Shown here: positions 1 to 7,199 of the stretch, piece by piece | Numbering within the stretch: position 1 is the stretch's first letter | Layout of the letters: each line of letters starts with the position of its first letter | Source: Planctomycetaceae bacterium | GTDB lineage: Bacteria > Planctomycetota > Phycisphaerae > SM23-33 | Direction of reading: 5' to 3' | Length of the DNA stretch: 18,998 nt | NCBI GenBank assembly: GCA_021371965.1 | Contig: JAJFVE010000163.1 | Coordinates: 1 to 18,998 of the forward strand | Made by a program: the position numbers and the translations under genes | Notes under the pieces: generated by a model | What the model was told of the DNA's origin: nothing | Databases searched by the model: none | Seen by the model: the letters and a program-made list of their open reading frames with translations, nothing else

Positions 1-103
1 TCCCGCCGGCGGTGCGCTCTTCGGCCTCGAGGCGCTGGATCAGCACTTTGCCGCCCAGGGGGCGAATCTTCGGGGTGGACTTCGTTGCGGGTTTCTTCGA
101 CAT
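1..103 (-). CDS. groES: Co-chaperonin GroES, N-terminal part (cut by window edge)
   Basis: GroES caps the GroEL chamber during ATP-driven folding of cytosolic proteins. Only the first 34 codons are visible. They read MSKKPATKSTPKIRPLGGKV and continue with LIQRLEAEERTAGG, which matches the conserved GroES start (I-R-P-L-G-x-x-V-L-x-x-R-L-E-x-E-E-x-T-A-G-G). The start is fixed by an AAGGAG ribosome site at 110-115 (read on the minus strand), six bases before the ATG. The N-terminus has about ten extra lysine-, serine- and threonine-rich residues compared with the short E. coli protein. groEL would be expected further left, outside the window. No CIRCE element was seen upstream; a small inverted repeat lies just before the ribosome site. 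Confidence 0.9.
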   Translation of the reverse strand, partial: MSKKPATKSTPKIRPLGGKVLIQRLEAEERTAGG

Positions 104-118
104 CTTTTGCTCCTTACT

Positions 119-132
119 GGTTTCGGGAAACC
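119..132. promoter_or_regulatory. Small inverted repeat in groES leader
   Basis: GGTTTC and GAAACC, 6-bp arms around a GG centre, lie three bases upstream of the groES ribosome site. It could be a small leader hairpin or an operator half-site pair. It does not match CIRCE (TTAGCACTC-N9-GAGTGCTAA). Function is only a guess. Confidence 0.3.
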
Positions 133-146
133 TTGTTGTTCTGTAG

Positions 147-222
147 CACGGGCATCTCGCCCGTGGGTCGCATAGGCGTCTCGCCCATGCTCCTGTTTTG
201 TCGCATGGGTGTCTCGCCCATG
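147..222. repeat. Three copies of CACGGGC-type hairpin repeat
   Basis: Three units share a 7-bp stem around a five-base loop: 147-165 (CACGGGC, ATCTC, GCCCGTG), 171-189 (CATAGGC, GTCTC, GCCCATG) and 204-222 (CATGGGT, GTCTC, GCCCATG). Unit 1 pairs perfectly; units 2 and 3 have one mismatch or G-T pair but keep the loop and right arm. A fourth perfect copy is at 11944-11964. Translated on the minus strand the units give the peptide HGRDA.AT, which I recall as a recurrent spurious peptide in planctomycete and related genomes. They look like a dispersed palindromic repeat family, not coding sequence. Confidence 0.75.
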
Positions 223-239
223 TCTTGTTCTTCCTGGGA

Positions 240-262
240 CACGCACAACGCCGTTGTGCGTG
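240..262. repeat. Perfect 11-bp inverted repeat, one-base centre
   Basis: CACGCACAACG and CGTTGTGCGTG pair perfectly around a single C. It lies downstream of the receiver-domain gene (stop at 281) and upstream of groES, both on the minus strand. It could be a terminator stem, but no T-tract follows on either strand, so an operator or a palindromic repeat is equally possible. Confidence 0.5.
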
Positions 263-280
263 GCACCCTTCAATCGGGCG

Positions 281-697
281 TTATTCTTCCCGGCACAGCC
301 GGTCGATTCTCACCATCAACCGCTGGATCTGCCGCAGCAGTTCTTCCAGCGCCAGCGGCCGCGCCACCACGCTGAATGCCGCCAACTGCAGCGCGTCTTC
401 CAGCCACCGCCGGTCGTTCCGCTGCGTAACGACCACCACCGGCAGAGCCGCGTTCATGCGACGGATCATCCGCAGCATCTGCAGCGCGTCGAGCAGCCAT
501 TCGGCCTGCTCGTCGAGCACCGCCGCGTCGGCCGCCCCGGAGCCGACCACGTCAAGCAGTTCGTGGTCGGAGCTGACCTTGTGCGGGCGGAGGTAGTCCG
601 GCCCGATCAGTTTTTCCAGCGCCGGCAGCCAGACCTCGGCCTCGCCCGTCACGACGAGGCTAAGCGGGATTCTGGGCTTTTTGAACGTCATAACCAT
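281..697 (-). CDS. Small degenerate response-regulator receiver-like protein
   Basis: A single-domain protein of 138 residues with the look of a CheY-type receiver fold. Residues AVLDEQ place D62 where the phospho-acceptor aspartate would be; LPVVVVT gives the conserved Thr (T91) and VVARPL matches the terminal K-P motif but has Arg (R113) instead of Lys. The acidic pair usually found after strand 1 is missing (LVVTGEAE), so metal binding and phosphorylation are doubtful. No output domain is present. I chose the ATG at 697 because a promoter-like pair (748-776) would leave the longer GTG start at 784 untranscribed; the ATG at 691 is also possible. It may be a pseudo-receiver acting by protein contact. 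The partner is unknown. Confidence 0.65.
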   Translation of the reverse strand: MVMTFKKPRIPLSLVVTGEAEVWLPALEKLIGPDYLRPHKVSSDHELLDVVGSGAADAAVLDEQAEWLLDALQMLRMIRRMNAALPVVVVTQRNDRRWLEDALQLAAFSVVARPLALEELLRQIQRLMVRIDRLCREE

Positions 698-747
698 TGC
701 CGGTACCTGATGTTGCAGGACCAAATACGGCACGTACACCCGCTTAG

Positions 748-776
748 GGTATAATCCAACCGCACCTGTAAGGCAA
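748..776 (-). promoter_or_regulatory. Candidate sigma70-type promoter for the receiver-like gene
   Basis: On the minus strand TTGCCT (771-776) and TATACC (748-753) are separated by exactly 17 bases, each matching 4 of 6 consensus positions. Transcription would start near 741, giving a leader of about 44 bases before the ATG at 697. Confidence 0.4.
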
Positions 777-1066
777 GCAACCACAGTGCCACAAGCAATT
801 AACTATTGTGAATTAATGACTTAGCTCTTGAGAGCTTAATAATGCTGCAATGAATTTCTGCCTCCCCCGCCAGTTCCACCCCTGCCGACTGCTTTATTGG
901 CAGCGATCTCCGACCAAACAACCGATCGCGTGCGGCGAGGTGATGCCGTCGTCCTCCCGCCTTGGCCAGAGGCTTCGGCATGGCAAGCGTCGTCGGTTTT
1001 TTCTTTCCTCCACCCCCGTCTGACATTATCCTTGCCTGCCGCTTTCATTTGCCAAGGAAGGCCTTC
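777..1066. other. Intergenic region upstream of dnaB
   Basis: This gap separates the receiver-like gene from dnaB. Bases 796-855 are markedly AT-rich for this genome and contain an inverted repeat, AGCTCT-TG-AGAGCT (823-836). A T-rich run lies around 993-1003. I could not pick a convincing promoter for dnaB, and no RNA gene or small ORF with a ribosome site was found. Confidence 0.4.
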
Positions 1067-2479
1067 ATGACTACTACAAACATACCTGCTCCAAGTCCCG
1101 CGCGCGGGCCTGAGGGGTCCGACCCGCTGGTTGCCGCCCAGCGCGTGCCGCCGCATTCCATCGAGGCCGAGGTCTGCACTATCGGCTCGATGATCATCGA
1201 CCGCACGGCGATCGACATCATCGCCCAGGTCTGCCAGGCGGAATACTTCTTCCGCCCGGCGCACCAGACGCTCTACCAGACGCTCATCGACATGAGCACG
1301 GCAGGCAAGCCCATCGAGCTGGTGACGCTGCGCGAGGAGCTGTCGCGCCTGGGGCTGCTGGAGCAGATCGGCGGCGTCGATTACCTCGTCGCCATCGTCG
1401 ACGGCGTGCCAAACGCCGCCAACGCCGAATACTACGCCAAGATCGTGCGCGACAAGGCCCTGCTGCGCGACCTGATCATCGCCGCAGGAAAGATCTCGCG
1501 CGACGCCCACGACAGCCGCGACGAAGCCCCCGACGTTATCGAAAACGCCGAACGCCTCGTGTTCAAGATCGCCACCGCCCAGATCGGCGACCAGGCCGTC
1601 ACCCTGGGCAGCCTCCTGCAGGAAACCTTCGAAACGCTCCAGGAATCCGACGGGCGGCTGGTGACGGGCACAGCCACGGGATACCCGGCGCTCGATGAAA
1701 TGACCAGCGGCTTCCAGAACGGCGAGATGATCATCCTGGCGGCGCGGCCGTCGATGGGCAAGACCAGCTTCCTGCTCAATATCGCCGAGCACATGGCCGT
1801 GACGGAAAAGCTGCCGGTGGTGGTGTTCTCGATGGAAATGTCCAAGGCGCAGCTCGCCCAGCGCCTGCTGAGCTCGCACGCGCGGTTCAACCTGCGCCAG
1901 ATGCGGCGGGGCATGATCTCGGCCGAGGACTGGACACAGCTCCAGATGGCCGCGGGCGACCTGGAGCAGGCTCCGCTGCTGATCGACGATTCGCCGCTGC
2001 TGACGGCGCTGCAGCTTCGCAGCAAGGCCCGCCGCCTGCACGCCTCGCACGGGATCAAGTGCGTGTTCATCGACTACCTGCAGCTCATGACCTACAGCGG
2101 GCGCGCCGAAAGCCGACAGGAACAGATCACCGAAATGTCGCGGGGCATCAAGGCGTTGGCACGCGAGCTGAACATCCCGGTGATCTGCGCCGCGCAGCTC
2201 AACCGAGGCCCGGCCGACCGCCCCAGCCACCGCCCGCGCATGAGCGACCTGCGCGAGTCGGGCTCGATCGAGCAGGACGCCGACGTGGTCTCGCTGCTGC
2301 ACAACGAAGACTACTACCACCGCGGCGAGCCGGACTACATGCCCCGCAACGTGACCGAGCTGATCGTGGCCAAGCAGCGCAACGGCCCCACCGGCACGGT
2401 GCACCTGACGTTCCTGCCCGACTGCACGCGCTTCGAGAGCGCCAGCCCCGAGGTCTACGACAGCGGCGGAACGTATTGA
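1067..2479 (+). CDS. dnaB: Replicative DNA helicase DnaB
   Basis: The hexameric ring helicase that unwinds DNA ahead of the replication fork and recruits primase. The 470-residue product has the normal two-domain layout: a helical N-terminal domain (about residues 22-125, with PHSIEAEVCTIGSMIID), a linker, and a RecA-like motor from about residue 195. The Walker A loop ARPSMGKTS has its lysine at K232, Walker B is CVFIDYLQLM near 331-341, and the conserved SDLRESGSIEQDAD stretch follows. There is no intein or frameshift. The start at 1067 is chosen because AAGGAAGG (1054-1061) precedes it; the open frame extends upstream but without a ribosome site or family similarity. The N-terminus has about 25 extra Pro/Ala-rich residues. 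It is flanked by minus-strand genes, so it is probably transcribed alone. Confidence 0.95.
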   Translation: MTTTNIPAPSPARGPEGSDPLVAAQRVPPHSIEAEVCTIGSMIIDRTAIDIIAQVCQAEYFFRPAHQTLYQTLIDMSTAGKPIELVTLREELSRLGLLEQIGGVDYLVAIVDGVPNAANAEYYAKIVRDKALLRDLIIAAGKISRDAHDSRDEAPDVIENAERLVFKIATAQIGDQAVTLGSLLQETFETLQESDGRLVTGTATGYPALDEMTSGFQNGEMIILAARPSMGKTSFLLNIAEHMAVTEKLPVVVFSMEMSKAQLAQRLLSSHARFNLRQMRRGMISAEDWTQLQMAAGDLEQAPLLIDDSPLLTALQLRSKARRLHASHGIKCVFIDYLQLMTYSGRAESRQEQITEMSRGIKALARELNIPVICAAQLNRGPADRPSHRPRMSDLRESGSIEQDADVVSLLHNEDYYHRGEPDYMPRNVTELIVAKQRNGPTGTVHLTFLPDCTRFESASPEVYDSGGTY

Positions 2480-2504
2480 TTGCGGATTGGGAACGGGGAG
2501 TGCG

Positions 2505-2540
2505 GGATTACGCGGATTCTCGGGATTAAGAGGATTAGAA
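2505..2540. repeat. Four tandem 9-bp units, GGATT-N4
   Basis: Immediately after dnaB, four consecutive 9-bp units each begin with GGATT: GGATTACGC, GGATTCTCG, GGATTAAGA and GGATTAGAA. The surrounding gap (2480-2613) has no gene, and no clear intrinsic terminator was seen between the convergent stops of dnaB and the membrane-protein gene. Confidence 0.65.
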
Positions 2541-2613
2541 ACAGGGACGGGAGCGGGGACGTGGAGTGCCTCGTCCTCGTCGTCGGTTGTTCTCTTCGAG
2601 ACGCGACTGCCGC

Positions 2614-3261
2614 TTACTTGATGGGATTCTGCATCCGGCGCAGATCGATGATCCACTGGGGCGTCTGGGAGATGTAGTCTTTGAGAATCTTGATGCGGCT
2701 GAAGTAGTAGCGGGCACATAAGCCCTGAAACACCACCACCGTCAGCGCCACCAGACTGTAGGACAAAAGCGTCAACTGTTTCTCGATCTTACCCAGGTCC
2801 ATCCCGAGGCTTTTGAGGTCCGCATAGGTTTTGGCGGCCGCGGGATCCGGGAAATAGACCGCCGCCACCATCTGCCAGGCGCAGTAGGCCAAAATCAGAG
2901 CCATCAGGCCCATTTGGTTCCAGCCCAGCAGGCGCGGGCCTCGCGGGTCCAGGTTCAACAGCATCTGCCTTCCATGCCACTCACAGAACCCGCCGGCACA
3001 GAGCCCCAGCGTCAGCACGACGCCCCAGAGATCGCGCTGGCCCATCGCCAGTGAGACCATGGCAATGAGCCCTGACCCGGCGGCACAAATTACGAAGCCC
3101 ACGATGTTGAACATGGCAAGCCCGCTGGCGCGGCGGAACTTTTCGGCTTGTGCCTGGGCCTGTTGGAACTGACCGAGTTGATCTGCCGTCAGCGGGGAGC
3201 CGCCGCAAGCGTCGGCGATGGCAGGAGCGGCCGGCGGGATTGGGGGCGGCAATGCGCTCAT
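2614..3261 (-). CDS. Four-helix membrane protein of unknown function, translationally linked to ribD
   Basis: I do not recognise a named family. The 215-residue product has a Pro-rich N-terminal tail (MSALPPPIPPAAPAI), a Gln/Ala-rich stretch near residues 28-42, and four hydrophobic segments at roughly 46-71, 76-95, 115-135 and 160-185. It ends in a charged tail with YYFSRIKILKDYI and TPQWIIDLRR. The segments are consistent with an inner-membrane protein, and there is no catalytic motif. The start at 3261 follows the ribD stop by one base (TAA-C-ATG), which implies coupled translation from the same mRNA; an in-frame extension to 3315 would lie inside ribD and looks spurious. The adjacency does not prove a role in riboflavin metabolism. 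Confidence 0.75.
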   Translation of the reverse strand: MSALPPPIPPAAPAIADACGGSPLTADQLGQFQQAQAQAEKFRRASGLAMFNIVGFVICAAGSGLIAMVSLAMGQRDLWGVVLTLGLCAGGFCEWHGRQMLLNLDPRGPRLLGWNQMGLMALILAYCAWQMVAAVYFPDPAAAKTYADLKSLGMDLGKIEKQLTLLSYSLVALTVVVFQGLCARYYFSRIKILKDYISQTPQWIIDLRRMQNPIK

Positions 3262-3262
3262 G

Positions 3263-4369
3263 TTAGTGCTTGAACTGGAATCGCAGCATGCGGTCGACGT
3301 CGACGGCGATCTCATCCAGGCACGTCAGCGGCAGCTCACTGCGGAGCTTGGCGATGTCCAACTGCGGAAGCGATGCTGGCGCGCCTGTGAGTTTCTGCGG
3401 GCCCACGAACACGATAATTTCGTCGGCAAGTCTCTGCTGCAACACGCTGGTCAGCACGGCCGAGCCGCCTTCGATCAGCACGCTGAGCCAGCCGCGGCGG
3501 CCCAGTTCGTCCAGCAGGGCGCCCAGGTCGATGCCATTGGCAGCCGCGGGAAGTTCGATGATCTCGGCCCCGCGTGAGCGCAGGCGCTGGGCGACGAGCG
3601 GCTTGGCGACCGCGGCGCCGGGGGCGGTGACGACGATCAGCTTGGCGCGATCGGTGGTGTCGGCAAGTTGGCACTCGATGGGCGTGCGCAGCGTCGAGTC
3701 GAGCACGATGCGCGCGGGCTGGCGGCCTTTGCCGCTACGGTTGCCCAGGTGGGGGTTGTCGGCCAGCAGCGTGCCGATGCCGATGACCACGCCGTCGCAC
3801 CAGGAGCGGATCTGGTGGACGCGGTCGCGGCTGGCGCGGCTGGAGATCCACCGCCCGCCGCCGGGGGGCAGCGTCATGTATCCGTCGGTGGTCTGGGCCC
3901 ATTTGCAGATGACCCAGGGCCGCCCCGTGGTGCGGTGCTTGATGTACGCCGCCAGGAGCTGGCGGGCCTGTTCCTGCATCACCCCGGTGTCGGTGGCGAT
4001 GCCGGCTTTCTTCAGCGCCGCGATGCCCTGTCCGGCGACTTTCGGGTCGGGGTCGACCATGGCGGCCACAACGCGGGCGAGCTTGGCCTCGATCAGCGCG
4101 TTGGTGCAGGGGGGGGTCTTGCCCTCGTGGCAGCAGGGCTCGAGCGTGACGTACAGGGTAGCCCCGGCCGGGTCCACGCCGGCGGCGCGGGCGGCGGTGA
4201 TGGCCTCGACTTCGGCGTGTGGGCCGCCGAACTTCTTGTGCCATCCGCGGGCCAGTTCGACGCCGTCGCGCACAAGCACGGCGCCCACCATCGGGTTGGG
4301 CTCAACCTCGCCTCGCCCGCGGGCGGCGCACTCCAGCGCCAGCGTCATAAACTTGATGTCGTCAGCCAT
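3263..4369 (-). CDS. ribD: Bifunctional riboflavin biosynthesis protein RibD (deaminase/reductase)
   Basis: RibD carries out two steps of riboflavin synthesis: deamination of diaminohydroxyphosphoribosylaminopyrimidine, then NADPH-dependent reduction of the ribosyl side chain. Both domains are present in 368 residues. The N-terminal deaminase shows EPNPMVGAVLV, the zinc-site PHAE motif (H51, E53), and the two further zinc cysteines C79 and C88 in LEPCCHEGKTPPCT. The reductase domain runs from about residue 147 (RPWVICKWAQTTDGY), with WISSRASRDRVHQIR, GIGTLLADNP and SVLIEGGS. The ATG at 4369 agrees with the usual family start; GTG at 4375 is an alternative. A perfect TATAAT on this strand lies so close that the mRNA may be nearly leaderless. 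Other rib genes are not in the window. Confidence 0.93.
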   Translation of the reverse strand: MADDIKFMTLALECAARGRGEVEPNPMVGAVLVRDGVELARGWHKKFGGPHAEVEAITAARAAGVDPAGATLYVTLEPCCHEGKTPPCTNALIEAKLARVVAAMVDPDPKVAGQGIAALKKAGIATDTGVMQEQARQLLAAYIKHRTTGRPWVICKWAQTTDGYMTLPPGGGRWISSRASRDRVHQIRSWCDGVVIGIGTLLADNPHLGNRSGKGRQPARIVLDSTLRTPIECQLADTTDRAKLIVVTAPGAAVAKPLVAQRLRSRGAEIIELPAAANGIDLGALLDELGRRGWLSVLIEGGSAVLTSVLQQRLADEIIVFVGPQKLTGAPASLPQLDIAKLRSELPLTCLDEIAVDVDRMLRFQFKH

Positions 4370-4377
4370 TGGCACTC

Positions 4378-4383
4378 ATTATA
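4378..4383 (-). promoter_or_regulatory. Candidate -10 box upstream of ribD
   Basis: TATAAT on the minus strand ends nine bases before the ribD ATG. No good -35 hexamer lies 16-18 bases upstream, where the 7-bp repeat array sits. If used, transcription would begin at about the start codon, so the message would be leaderless. Confidence 0.3.
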
Positions 4384-4392
4384 CGAACCATT

Positions 4393-4420
4393 GCGGATTT
4401 TGGATTTCGGATTACGGATT
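4393..4420. repeat. Four tandem 7-bp units, NNGGATT
   Basis: GCGGATT, TTGGATT, TCGGATT and ACGGATT follow each other without a gap between xylA and ribD. The core GGATT is the same as in the 9-bp array at 2505-2540 but the period differs. The array abuts the inverted repeat at 4421. Confidence 0.65.
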
Positions 4421-4459
4421 GGGTGCCATGGAGGTCGTTGTTCAACCGCCATGGCACCC
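4421..4459. repeat. 11-bp perfect stem with 17-nt loop between xylA and ribD
   Basis: GGGTGCCATGG (4421-4431) pairs with CCATGGCACCC (4449-4459). On the minus-strand transcript it lies after the xylA stop and before ribD. It could limit read-through or stabilise the xylA mRNA 3' end. No T-tract follows the stem in the xylA direction, so it is not a classical intrinsic terminator. Confidence 0.55.
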
Positions 4460-4495
4460 GTACACTGGCTGCCGGCCACTGATGACCGGCTACCG

Positions 4496-5812
4496 TTACT
4501 TAATGAACTCGTTCAGGATGTTCTCCAGCAGTTCCACGCGGCCGGACTCATTGGCGTCGGCTTCGCCCTTCTTGAGCATGTACTGCTGCAGCTCGCCCAG
4601 GCCGACCTGGCGCTTTTCGATCTTGGCGCCGATGCCCTTGTCCCAGCTCGCGTATCGCTTGGCGACGAACTTGTCCATCGCGCCGCTCTTGCGGATGGCC
4701 GCGGCGATCTTGAGCCCGCGGGCGAAAGCGTCCATCGCCCCGATGTGGGCGTAGAACAGGTCCACCGGCTCGAAACTCTCGCGCGCCACGTGCGCGTCGA
4801 AGTTCAAGCCGCCGGTGGTGAACCCGCCGGCCTTGAGGATCGTCAGCATCGCCATCGTCGCATCGTAGATGTCGGTGGGGAACTGGTCGGTGTCCCAGCC
4901 CAGCAGCAGATCGCCGCGGTTGGCGTCGACCGATCCGAGCATGCCCAGCGCCGCGGCCGTCTCGAGCTCGTGGTGGAACGTGTGCCCGGCCAGCGTGGCG
5001 TGGTTGGCCTCGACGTTGAACTGGAAGTGCTTGTCCAGGCCATTGCGGACGAGGAAGCCGTACACCGTCATGCAGTCGAAGTCGTACTGGTGCTTGGTGG
5101 GTTCCTTGGGCTTGGGCTCGATGTAGAACTGGCCCTTGAAGCCGATCTTCTTTTTGTAGTCTACCGCAAGCTGCAGCAGGCGGGCCATGTGGTCCAGCTC
5201 ACGCGGCATGTTGGTGTTGAGCAGGCTCTTGTAGCCTTCGCGCCCGCCCCAGAACACGTAGCCTTCGCCGCCGAGGGTCTTGGTGACTTCCAGCGCCTTG
5301 GCGACCTGCGCGCCGGCATAGGCGAACACGTCGGCGTTGCAGCTTGTGCCGGCCCCGTGCATGAAGCGCGGGTGCGAGAACAGGCACGCCGTGCCCCAGA
5401 GCAGCTTGACGCCGGTGCGGTCCTGCTCGGCCTTGAGGACCTTGACGACCTCGTCGAGGTTCTTGTTGGTTTCGGACAGGGTCTTGGCCTCGGGGGCCAC
5501 ATCGCGGTCGTGGAAGCAGTAGAAGTCCACGCCGAGCTTGGTGAAGAACTCAAAGGCCGCTTTCACGCGGTTCTGCGCGTTGGCGACGCTGGCCGTGCCG
5601 TCGTCCCAGGGCATCTGCCGCGTGGGCCCGCCGAACTGGTCGGAGCAGCCGTTGCGGAAGGCGTGCCAGTAAGCCACCGCGAAACGCAGGTGGTCTTTCA
5701 TGGTCTTGCCTTCGACCTTTTCCTTGGCGTTGTAATGCTTGAAGGCCAGCGGGTTCTTCGAGTCAGGACCTTCGTACTTGATCTTCGCAATTCCGGGAAA
5801 GGCTTCGGCCAT
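4496..5812 (-). CDS. xylA: Xylose isomerase
   Basis: Interconverts D-xylose and D-xylulose (and more weakly glucose and fructose) in the cytosol with two divalent metal ions. The 438-residue product has normal class II length. The catalytic pair falls at H101 and D104 in CFHDRDV, the same numbering as E. coli XylA. The metal and substrate ligands E232 and K234 lie in [17 protein letters not shown], followed by [18 protein letters not shown] and [18 protein letters not shown] is also conserved. The start at 5812 has an AAGGAG ribosome site (5822-5827) nine bases upstream; the in-frame extension to 5869 lies in the leader. No xylulokinase or xylose transporter is adjacent, so this appears to be a stand-alone sugar isomerase gene. 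Confidence 0.96.
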   Translation of the reverse strand: MAEAFPGIAKIKYEGPDSKNPLAFKHYNAKEKVEGKTMKDHLRFAVAYWHAFRNGCSDQFGGPTRQMPWDDGTASVANAQNRVKAAFEFFTKLGVDFYCFHDRDVAPEAKTLSETNKNLDEVVKVLKAEQDRTGVKLLWGTACLFSHPRFMHGAGTSCNADVFAYAGAQVAKALEVTKTLGGEGYVFWGGREGYKSLLNTNMPRELDHMARLLQLAVDYKKKIGFKGQFYIEPKPKEPTKHQYDFDCMTVYGFLVRNGLDKHFQFNVEANHATLAGHTFHHELETAAALGMLGSVDANRGDLLLGWDTDQFPTDIYDATMAMLTILKAGGFTTGGLNFDAHVARESFEPVDLFYAHIGAMDAFARGLKIAAAIRKSGAMDKFVAKRYASWDKGIGAKIEKRQVGLGELQQYMLKKGEADANESGRVELLENILNEFIK

Positions 5813-5881
5813 GATGGTATTCTCCTTCGAGTCCGCGCCGCCGCCGGCGCCTGTGATTTTTCGTGTCAAAAGCAGCGAAGC

Positions 5882-5910
5882 ATTTTATGACCGCCGGCGC
5901 TGCGCTGCAA
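5882..5910 (-). promoter_or_regulatory. Candidate xylA promoter
   Basis: On the minus strand TTGCAG (5905-5910) and TAAAAT (5882-5887) are 17 bases apart. The -10 matches 5 of 6 positions, the -35 only 3 of 6. The leader to the ATG at 5812 would be about 60 bases. Confidence 0.35.
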
Positions 5911-5947
5911 TAGTGAATGCGGGATTTGACAACAAGCCGCGAGGTCT

Positions 5948-5975
5948 TGTTTGTCGCCTGTCGTTTGTTGTCTGT
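5948..5975. repeat. Four degenerate 7-bp units in the xylA/SPOR divergent region
   Basis: TGTTTGT, CGCCTGT, CGTTTGT and TGTCTGT are consecutive and share the pattern NNNYTGT. They lie in the divergent intergenic region (5813-6125), which otherwise holds one promoter for each gene and an inverted repeat with GATTTCG and CGAAATC arms around 6010-6037. Confidence 0.5.
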
Positions 5976-6050
5976 CTTCTTGTTTGGGTTTTACATTTTG
6001 GAGGTTGTGATTTCGCCGTTGCGCGGGCCGAAATCCAACATCCACAATCC

Positions 6051-6079
6051 TTGACACGGGCTGGCGGCGGCGATACCAT
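6051..6079 (+). promoter_or_regulatory. Strong sigma70-type promoter for the SPOR-like gene
   Basis: A perfect TTGACA (6051-6056), a 17-base spacer and TACCAT (6074-6079; 4 of 6 positions). Transcription would start near 6086, giving a leader of about 40 bases with AAGGA at 6113-6117. Confidence 0.6.
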
Positions 6080-6125
6080 GCCCCCACTGCCGGACGTAAC
6101 GCCCTGATGGGCAAGGACAACGGCT

Positions 6126-7175
6126 GTGGCGAGAAAAAAGGATGTTGAAGCGCTCTTTGAGGTCATTACCAAGAGCAAGAGCGGCGGCAAGGACATGCCG
6201 GGGCTGACCATCCCTGAGTGGATGCGCAAACCCGTTTCGTCCCAGTCGCAGCCACAGGACCCGACGCCGTCGATCAGCGACGAACCGTCCGACGACAGCG
6301 ATCTGCCGCCCCTGGAGTTGCCTCCGCCGAGAGCGGTCAGCGCCCCGCGAGCGGCGCCGGCCGGCCCGGCAGCGACGCCCAGACCCGCGACGGTCGCGGC
6401 AACACCGCCGCCGATCCAGACGGCAGCGCCCGCACCGGCGGCCGCACCGGCGACGGTGCCGGTTTTGCCCGCCGCCCAGCCGGCGGCAGTTCCGGCGGCC
6501 GTCGCTACCGCCCCGCCAGCGCGGCCTGCGCCACGGCGCCCGCTGCGGATGCCGGAGATGTTCACTCGCAAGAGCAGCGAGCATGGTCCGGCGGGGCAAA
6601 GCGGAATGGCCGGCGTGCTGCCTGTGGTAAAGATCGAGAACCAGCAGATGTCGGTGGTGCTCAATCCCGCCAGCGCGGCAGTGACGGCCGGGGCGATCGT
6701 GGCGCTGATGGTGGGGATGTTCGTGATCGGGTGGGCGTCGAAGCGCACGGCGGCCCCTGCGGTTGAGAATGTCCAGCCCGCCCGGACGGCGGAGCCTGCG
6801 GCGCAGCCGCCGGCCCAGGAGCGTGCGGCGGCGACCCCGCCGGCGCGGACGGCAGGGAAGTATTACATGATTATCCAGGGCCTGGGCGGCAAGAGCGCCG
6901 AGGACCTGCAGGAAGCCTGGCGCATCCAGAAGTTCTGCACCGAGGCCAACTACCCGGTGACGGTGAGCCTGCTCCAGGGACAGTACGTGATTTACTCAAT
7001 GACCGGGTTCGATAACGCCGACGAACCGTCAGCCAAGGCATACGCCGAGAAGATTAAAGAGCTGGGCAAGCAGTACAAGACGCAGACCCAGGGACGAGAG
7101 TTCAAGCAGACCGACCCGCGCGGACGATGGCCGTGGTTCCTGAAATATTCCGGACCCGGGCCCGTGGCGGGATAG
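6126..7175 (+). CDS. Single-pass membrane protein with Pro/Ala-rich linker and SPOR-like C-terminus
   Basis: The 349-residue product begins with a short conserved-looking segment (ARKKDVEALFEVITKSK, then IPEWMRKP), followed by a low-complexity Pro/Ala linker (about 60-140). One transmembrane helix follows (about 184-206, AGAIVALMVGMFVIGWA), then a second Pro/Ala stretch and a folded C-terminal domain from about 236 (KYYMIIQGLGG to GRWPWFLKY). That domain starts and patterns like a SPOR domain, which binds denuded peptidoglycan at division sites, but the match is by eye. I associate this architecture, including the LFEVI start, with planctomycetes. The GTG start is preceded by AAGGA at 6113-6117, eight bases upstream. 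The next gene follows after 24 bases, suggesting co-transcription. Confidence 0.75.
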   Translation: MARKKDVEALFEVITKSKSGGKDMPGLTIPEWMRKPVSSQSQPQDPTPSISDEPSDDSDLPPLELPPPRAVSAPRAAPAGPAATPRPATVAATPPPIQTAAPAPAAAPATVPVLPAAQPAAVPAAVATAPPARPAPRRPLRMPEMFTRKSSEHGPAGQSGMAGVLPVVKIENQQMSVVLNPASAAVTAGAIVALMVGMFVIGWASKRTAAPAVENVQPARTAEPAAQPPAQERAAATPPARTAGKYYMIIQGLGGKSAEDLQEAWRIQKFCTEANYPVTVSLLQGQYVIYSMTGFDNADEPSAKAYAEKIKELGKQYKTQTQGREFKQTDPRGRWPWFLKYSGPGPVAG

Positions 7176-7199
7176 ACGACGAGGTGGAGTAATTCTGTC

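Noticed and set aside
40..273. 77-residue minus-strand ORF with HGRDA.AT repeats
   Set aside because: It is the translation of the palindromic hairpin repeats upstream of groES and overlaps groES itself; not a protein.
750..755. Plus-strand TATAAT as a dnaB promoter
   Set aside because: No acceptable -35 lies upstream and it is more than 300 bases from dnaB; the same bases serve better as a minus-strand -10.
836..2719. 627-residue minus-strand ORF opposite dnaB
   Set aside because: It is the antisense frame of a certain helicase gene, has no family motif, and its His/Arg/Gln-rich composition is that expected from a GC-rich shadow frame.
3668..5890. 740-residue plus-strand ORF across ribD and xylA
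   Set aside because: It runs antisense through two well-identified enzymes and the gap between them; no motif or ribosome site.
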